Below, piece by piece: positions 26,501-35,500 of a DNA stretch of 64,000 bases. The notes under the pieces were generated by a model. It made no database searches, was not told the origin of the DNA, and saw only the letters and a list, made by a program, of their open reading frames with translations. The translations under genes were made by a program, and so were the position numbers. How positions within the stretch are numbered: the stretch's first letter is position 1; every line of letters starts with the position of its first letter. The DNA lies in contig JAMKCH010088417.1 of assembly GCA_023653785.1 (NCBI GenBank), forward strand, positions 1 to 64,000, in the 5' to 3' direction. The DNA comes from Ophioderma brevispina (lineage: Eukaryota > Echinodermata > Ophiuroidea > Amphilepidida > Ophiodermatidae).

Positions 26501-29500
26501 TTCTTCTACATCCCTGCAAATGATAATTACCCGACGCAAACTCAATAGAGAACAAAAGCAATTACTGTCCGTACGGACACTACTACAAACGTAATTGAAA
26601 TTGAATGGAGACGATTTGATCTTGGAAATCTGCATGTATAGTATTACGCTCTTCCTTATATTACCTAGCCATGTACATCGCAAACTAGGTCTGTATGAGC
26701 TGATTTCTTCTTTGTTTTATTCTTATTTCGTTGTTTCCCACTTCAAAATGCTTCTAGTGGCAAATTGATTTTGGCCAATTGCAATCAGAATGACCCGCTG
26801 ACCCCAGCGCGGTATGTGGTGTACACAGTTTTGAGGCCAGTGGTCACCGAGTGGTCCTGTATCGTCATTTTTTTTTGGCCAAACATCTAAGAAATCCTAC
26901 AAATAGCATTGCAGGTGTTAGTTTGCCATTAATGCACAACGCATGCCTATGACCAGAGTGCTTATGCATGCATTATGTTGGATTTTGTTGTCTCTTATCT
27001 TTCATTGTCATTTAGAGAATTTCATTTATTCCATTTCTCTTATTCTAGTCAAGTCAGGTTCCTTTTGAGCCTTGAGGGCCTGTTGCTGGTATCCTGGTAA
27101 CCCAGGGCCGGGTTGTTGACAGCTAATCTGCAACCCCCATTGGGTTTCTAAGGAAATCTGATGAGTGTAGCTGATAACTCTGGTAGAACAAAAAAGAAAA
27201 TCTAGCTACAAGGGCGTCTGTTCTGGAGAGCTAAGGGCAGCCATTCAGCATTGCTGCCTTGCTGTGATTGGAGAGGAGAGCCCAAACACTAGGCCCACCG
27301 CCGAAAAGAAAAGCTGTGGATTGGCACAAGGAGGGCATCGGTCCATTAATCTTTTGCATCCAATAAATCATATATAGCAGCAGTATATATTGCTGTTGAG
27401 TGAGAGGTGAAACCAGCCACCCCCGTTAGCAGTGACAGAACTGATTTAAAACGGATTTACATTTACTTGAATTTACTAATTATACCACTTTTAAAAACAA
27501 GAAAACTTATTGTGATACACCTATTGTGAAGTTTGCTTTGCATGTTGGAGAAAGCTGCTTTCTACAGCCACTTGCATGATAATATTAGGTACTATTTTCT
27601 TATTTTGTTGTCTTTTAGAGCGTTTTGATACTGGAGTTGAAGCCACGGATGCGGACGGACGCTGCTGTTAATGACCCTGGCACTGCTTCTCTTAACCAGC
27701 CGATGAGAAGAACAGGTAATCCATTTTACCTAACCATGAGACTTTGGGCTACTTTAGCCAGATTTGCTTCAGCAGTTTCATTGTCTTAGCACAATAAAGC
27801 TGAACCATGCTACAGCTAGGGAGCGAGGGCAATTCGGGCCAGAACTGCCCTGGATTCTAGACGTTTAATGTCTTGCCTGTAGGCCATTTTCAGTGGAATT
27901 GTAACCGATATCTCTGGTCTGCCCACACAATTGTGCTGGCTGCATGACACAACAGGCTAATCCTTTACTGCTAAAATCTTTGGTGTGAAGAGGGCCCGGA
28001 AAATGCTAGAACCGGGTTCCAGGAAAGTGTGTTATTTATCTTGAAATGAGGGAAATTACTATAGTGTATTCAATACTATTCATCTCCTCCAGTCAGTGAC
28101 ATCAGTGCGATATTCATTGGTCCAGCACTAAATTGCGAGCAGTGCTTGCCTGCGTGCCTGTGTGACGCCACTGACTCAAGTTAAATGCATTATAGCCATC
28201 CTGTTGAAGCAATAACATGTAAATTAGGGCCAAGTCTAGATGTGCAAGTCCAGACAATGCATGTTTTCTCTTGTAGTGCAGGAGTCCAAAAAAGGTTGTT
28301 TGCAGGAAGCAATAATCATGTTATATAAAGGTAGTGACCAGATCATTGTCCGAATTGGTTTTTCCCTCATATGAAAGCCTATCACCAAAAACACCAGATA
28401 TTTTTTCAAATAGGAAATGGCAAGGTTCAAGAGTATTTCACTCTAGATATGGAAGTGAGGTGAAATGCTTGTCGTCTCAGGCGTCCATGTGAGGTAGAAA
28501 ACGATATGAACAAATCGGACAATGATTTCAAGTTACCCACTTCACCTAGCGCTTCTAGCGCAGCGAGGTTGTTAGTCATGATGGGCGATTCTCGATTTCG
28601 TATGTGTGACGACTATGGGGGCTTCAATTTTTGATGATACGTCGATGAAATTTGGAATGGAAGTGGGTAGGGATGGATATGGGTCAAGTCTCTATAGAGT
28701 GATTTCCCGAAATCGGGGTGTGGTTTGGCCGTTAGGAGCGGTTTTCGGGCTTGGGATCTTTTAGAAAATGGAGGAAAGTTGGAGGGAAATGGTAACATGC
28801 CGTTGAAAGCTCGACTATGCGCCGTTTGTTGCATTAGATTACCACCCTGCCGAGGTCTGCATTTGCAAAGAATTCCGCTGGTGAACATCTGGTTCTGTTA
28901 GACCTCGCTAGAGTCCTGCTCCATTTAGTGGGTAGCCTATCAATGAATGGTGTTTGTAAGCTCCGTTTATTCAAGGGTAGCACCGAAAAATAGTAACGTC
29001 GATAGATCTTCCTGCAATATTACGGCGGTGCAGTAATTATTTCCCTCGGGTTGCTGTGTCACGACTGCGACAGGTACTCGGCAATATGATGGGCTGGCGA
29101 GCATCAAACTTTCCACAGATGGCTACGGCACTAGGCTAGCTATTTAATATGCACGATCGTACTTTCCGCACCGCCGTAGTCATGAGAGGTTTGCACCATC
29201 ATTTGCGATACAACCATTGATCTCGTTCATGCTGCCCTTGGCCCGTTTCCACCAATGTATAGTCGATTACAACATTACGGCTCGTTGTAAAAAAATATGT
29301 TTGCCCTTGGCCGGCAGCAGGCTGCGCTCAAAACTAATCTCCCGGGCAGCTTAACCAGTACTCTACAGATTGGATTGATCATTGAGTTTTAAATTATAAA
29401 CTTCTAGACATGTTTCATGTACAAACACACTCCTGCCCTTGTCCAAGTTTCATGAATGTTTGTCACCAAGAAACTATATAAGGGGAAATCCCATGTCGCA

Positions 29501-32500
29501 GCAGTTAACTGTGCGGGGTGGATCCATTCAAAACACAAGCCAGAATTTAGCACAAACGTTAAGATCTTGATCAAGTTACCGGGATCAAAGCACTGAGGCA
29601 TTAGGCGTTGTGGTCAAGATATCTTAATTTTAGACGTCGTCATTGGTTAACACGTAAAAACACAATATTTACAAAAAATCTAATTTTTTTTGTGTTTCGA
29701 AGTAACTTTCTTATTCCAAAACTGCTGAAGAACAACTCCACTGTAAGGTTTGTTTCCTGATTTTTTAATGTATGAATACGGACAAGGTCGTATATTGCTG
29801 TTGTCCAGGGCCCCCGCTTGATTGATTTATGAGTTGCTGTATTATTTGAGGCCTTGGCCGGCATCGTCTGGCGACATCGCAGTCTGGTGGTGGTAACCAT
29901 ATCAAGATGCAACTCCAGTTTTGTGGTATCATGCGAGAGTTTACCATGTCGCTGGGTACAGCGTTCGTCGTATTGACAATGCATTATATGCATACATTTG
30001 TACATGAATGTGTACAATAAAATCTACGACAACACTAGTTCGGCCAACACCCCGATGCAATACTAATGGCAGTGCAATTGGTTCGTGATCATGATCATTT
30101 CTGTAAAATCCGTCGATATTTATGGATGATGAAGAGCATTGAAGTAGTAATAGACTACTACCATGCTACTGTACCACTGTCCATTAATTTTTTCACACAA
30201 ACGGTATCCCGTGTGGAGATTTAAGCCTGTCACTCGACATCGGGGCGGGTACCCGGATGCAGTCACAGCGTGTGTGTGTTGTGTGGCGTGTGTGTTGTGT
30301 GTGTGTTTGTTGTTTGTGGTGTTGTGTTAACCCTTCCCGCCGCAAGGCTATGATACTGGTTATCGTAGTTCCGTAAGGGTCGTATAATGATGAAGGGGAA
30401 GAGATTCCAAGAGTTGTCGACCTGATTAGTAGTTGGGGCATTTTCGAGCAAATTACATATATATATTCAAATGAGCTAATTAATTGCAAAATCGCATAAT
30501 CGCGATATTTTTTGAAAACGGTAAATCATGGGGTCTGCAAAAGTCCTCAACGGCACGACACCTGGTGCGCATCTTCTTTCCACTGACAGTTCCTGATACA
30601 CAAGGTTTTTAAGGTATGTAAATGAGCTAATTATGCCTGTATCGCTAAGAGTAAGACGTATAGTCGGATATTTCTTCGCTACTTGAACTACATGCCATAC
30701 ATCTTGTGTTGATCATATGGAGGGAAGGGTGGGGTTGGATAGGGGAGAGTGGGGTATTGGGGAGGGGAAGGTGGGGTGTTGATGGGCAGGTGGGGGTTGG
30801 GGCGGGTTGGGGTGCACCAGGGAGGTGTGTGGTGGGGTACTCGAGAGAGGTAGTGTGACCTTTGTGACCCCATGTGACCTTCATGACCCCATCTGACCTT
30901 CAACCCCATGTGACCTTTGAGACCCCATGTGGACCTTGAGACCCCTGTGACCTTTGTAACCCCATGTGACCATGGTGGCCTCAATGTACCCTTGTGACCT
31001 CATGGGACCCTGTTGACCTCATGAACCCCTGGTGAACCTCTGGGACCTTGGTGACCTCTGTCACCTTTGGCCCCATTTACAAGTCGGTGCATCGGGGAGG
31101 GGTTGGTTGGGCTCGTCGAGGAGGGGTTGGGTGTGTCGGGGAGGACCAGAGTGGAGTGTTCGGGGAGGGGCATGGTAGGGTGCATTGGGGGAGACTTCAT
31201 TTGCCCTTGGTTACCCCATGTGACCCTTGTACCATGTGCCTTGGACCCCACATGACCTCATGTGACCTTGTGTTACCTTGGTGCCCTCATGTGACCTTGG
31301 TGACCTCATGTCACCTTGGTGATCATGTCACCTTGGTGACCTCATGTCACCTTTGGCCCCATTCACAAACCGGACGACAAACAACACTAATGGTCCAAAG
31401 ACCATGTGTATGTTTTGGAAATGACACAGAAGAAATTCACTGCATACTCTCAAATCAATTTATTAAGTACTGAAACAAAGATATTAGGAGATATGTACTC
31501 TTACGGTTGTTGGAGGAGTGGTACTTGTATTGATTTTTTTTGTGCTCACACCAATTTGAACCCCTAACTCATATCTGAACATGCTTGAGATATTATCTAT
31601 TGGTCAATTATTGGTATTGTGAGTTAAGTTCAGAGCTTTTTGATAAATTGGTTGCATTTGCTTAGTATAGCAGTACACTTTCACTAGGCACTACAGTTTC
31701 ACTGTGCAGGGCCGTTCCCGAAATTCAGTCGTAATCGTCTTGCCTGAGGGGAATAATTTGTCCAAAGCACAGCTGTGTAATTGCTATGAAAAGGTCTGCT
31801 ATGTAGGACATATGCATTATAGGGAGTACACACAAGTTGAGTTTGGGGGGCCGAACCCCAGGTTACTATTAAAGCAACAGTAACAAATTAAAAGTTAGGC
31901 TTTTTACTTGTGTTCAAAAAATCAAATAATCGGGATAATGAATTCCTTATTCTGCCACCATATCATTCAACATGCAGTTTATTCTGTTGAAAGATCCCAA
32001 ATTCATAGGGTGGTGGCACAATAATAAGTTATTTCCTAAATCTTCATACTCATACTTCAATCATGGACATGTCCTTACATAGTCATTAAGTCTAGGAATG
32101 TGGGGATCGATAGGGAGGGTGTTGGATAAGTAGGAACGGGTAGGAAATGGGTTGATCGGGTGTTGGGAATGAGCGGGGGGGGAACGATGAGGGTGTTGAC
32201 GCTTGAGAACAAGGAGGGTGTGGGAATGAGGGGGTGGGGAATGGGGTGTTAGATGTTGTTTAAAGGAAGGCGGAGACATTGGGGAGGGGAGATGAGGGGA
32301 AATATTGGGGAGGGGAGTGGAAAGGGAGATAGATATTAGGTAAGGGTAGGTGGGTGTGGGTGGGTCACATAGGATGTGGGGAAGGCATGTGGATGTGGGA
32401 AGGGGTAGATGGGTTGTTGGGGGAGGGATGGGGGAATGTTGGGGGACGGGGTGTTGGGGAGGCCAGAAGCAGAAGTTGGGACGTTGGTGTGGGGGAAGGT

Positions 32501-35500
32501 GGGAGGTTGGTAGAGGGGGAAGTGGGGTGGGAATGTTGGTAGAGCGGCGGGAGGAAGGTGGGATGTGGGGCCGTATACATGGGATGTTGGGGAAGGGGGA
32601 GGGGGGATGGATGGGGAAGGAGTACATGGGATGTTGGGGAAGGGTAGGATGGTGTGGAGAGTGGGGAAGGTGGGATGTTGGTAGTAGAGGGGCACGGTGG
32701 GTATTCCAAATATTTTTTGCTTTTCTGCGTAGATAACAAGATGAGTGACCTATGAGATAGATGATACATCAGGGGTTGGCATCAGAACGGGTGGCACCAA
32801 GAATATCAAAATTCAGAAAGACAGGTTTTTAAAGCATACATTGCATTAATTTTTTGTACCTACATGAGTTAACATGTCATTTTTGCCGCCGCCCTGTGGC
32901 TAAAATTGTAAGCGAGGGTTACATGCATTCTGATACTCTCGTTGTTGCAAACTTAAACAAAGATCTTACATGTCACCAAGTGCCAATGCTTTCATCCAGT
33001 GTTTTGTGTCAAGATTCTTTCATAAAGCAACTTGTAATCAATTCCCATTTAGTTCGTCCCCAATACACCCATGTTCTTAAGGATCCAATAACTTTGCATA
33101 CGGACTCCAACTTCAGAATCAAAGTGCATGCCGCTTTTTACACCAAACAATTGAGCTAATACCGAAAACTTGAATATATATGAATGTCAATCTCTATTTC
33201 TGCAGAGGAAGCAAACCTCAATCAACCATACAGATGGAGGGGAGGGGATAATAACATTGACCCAGAAGAGAGGCCCAGAGACTGCTCACCATGGAACTAG
33301 AGGCCACTGATTCCTGGAGAACACAAGCACAAAGTAAACTCCCTAACCAAAGCGATATGCTTCTTGCATACGCTACAGTACCAGGTTAGTGGGTTTATAT
33401 CTAGGGGTTTTACTGCATACTGCAGAGGAGAAATTGTCTCTAGTTTTGGCTTAATTATCTTGTAAAATAGAAGTGAGCGAAAGATATGGACAGATTGTTT
33501 AGAAAGGCAGGTCTCCTTACCTAGTTGGGTCTAGACGTAGGTCGCTAGGTATTATATACTTCATTAATAAATTTGAGCTTGTTAAGGTAGGATTATCGGC
33601 TACGGCTTCGTGCCCAGATCTTGTTGAAATTCTCATGAAATGTTGGTATTGGTGAAAGAAACATGTGTGCCAAGTTTTAATTTTTTCCAAAAAGGTGTTT
33701 GAGAGATATGTCACGTAATTCGTTTTCAATTTCCCATAGACTTTGTACAGGGGCTGAAAAAAAAAAACACATTTTATTTCAATTATTTCTCAAGTAATTG
33801 ATGAGTTATAAGATTGGTGTTTGTTTTTAATGGTTAAAGAAATATCAAAAATCCATGCAATTTTTTATTTTTCTGTGTCATCAAAAACAAAGAACTGGTG
33901 GTTGCAACAACACTTTTTTGTTGAAGTATTTCTAGAAATACTGAAGTATCCACTTTTCAAAATTTTTCCTAGAAGAAACTACAACTCCCTTGGTGATGAA
34001 TAAGGTGTCATATGAAAGGAAATCAAATTTAGAAAATTCTCACGTTAGATTTTGCAGATTGAGTGTTTATATTGAAGTAAAATAGGGGTTTTAATTTTCC
34101 CTAAATTATTTTTCCCTAAAATAATTTTTCTAAAGAATTAAACACTTGATTCCAAAAAGCCAACATGAGATTTAGGTATTTTGTTTATACACACATACCA
34201 AAAGTTTAAGCTTAAAAGCACCTTCCATTAGGCTGGGAAAAATTATTTATTGTAAAAAAAAATAAAAACACTAAAACAAATCATGCAGTCTTGAAAATGC
34301 AAAAAAATTTGGAGGAGAGTTCAATCCTTACCATAGTCAAGTTTGGACTAAATTGATTCAGGGGTTTTGATTTTATGGTCATTTTTCTGTAAGACCATTT
34401 TATCTGATGATCCTACCTTAATTGGTTAAACATCTCTAACATGATTTGAAATAGTTTCACTATTTTGATGAAGACATCCGAAAAGAGTACCTCCAAGCCG
34501 TAAGTAGTACCTCCGAGCCGTAAATAGATGGTTTGTGATATTGTGCATGCGAGTAACGCAGCGAGAGGTACTATTTACAGACATAAAGAGTACTTGAGGT
34601 TCTGAACCTCGCTGTTGTCTAAAGGCAACACAACAAAATTATGGAAATTTTTTGAAGTATATAGAACAAATATATGCTGCCTTTATTTGAGCCTCTGGCT
34701 TAAAACTATGGTCCCTCGGTGACATCAAATAGGCCTACTATTTCCTTTCGGAGCTGTGCCCCTCAGGAAAATAGTAGGCCTACTTGATGTTACCTAGGGC
34801 TCATAGTTTTAACCAGAGCCTCTCATTGCAGTATATATTTGTATACTATGCATACACCCCATTTGTACAGGTCTCCTCACCTAGTGAAGAGTTGACATAG
34901 GTCACTAGTTCGAACTGTTTCCCTACCACCTCGTCCCCAGAGTGAGGTGTAATAAAACAAATACAACATGTTTATATCAGGGAAATGGGGCACACTATTT
35001 TCCCTTGGTACTGGCTGCAGGCCTTTCAACTTGAACCCATAAGGGTTCAGGGTGATATTCACAAAGCCAGTACCTCAGGAAAATAGTGTGCCCTATTTGC
35101 CCTCTAACCATGTACTATTTGTATACTATGGAATACCCACCACATGGAGGTCACTATGTTGTAGGTACCCTGTGTGTATTCTGTACAAATGGGGGGTGTA
35201 TGCATAGTATACAAATATATACTGACATGAGAGACTCTTGTTAAAACTATGGACCCGAGGTGACTGCAATAGTGCTATTTTGCTGAGGGGCGCAGCCCCG
35301 AAGCTAAATAGCACTATTGCAGTCACCGAGGGACCATAGTTTGAACAGGAGGCTCGAATAAAGGCAGTGTATATTTGTTTTATATACGTCATTCATATAT
35401 TCATTGTTCATTGATTGGTTAAAAGATTTTATAAAACAATGAGGTAAAATTGAGATTTAGCCTAGCCATAGCCTAGCCTAGCCCTAGCCTAGCCCTAGCC

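Noticed and set aside
32061..32769. Overlapping Pro-rich minus-strand ORFs (119-188 codons)
   Set aside because: By-products of a G-rich minisatellite; no start context, domain or splice evidence.
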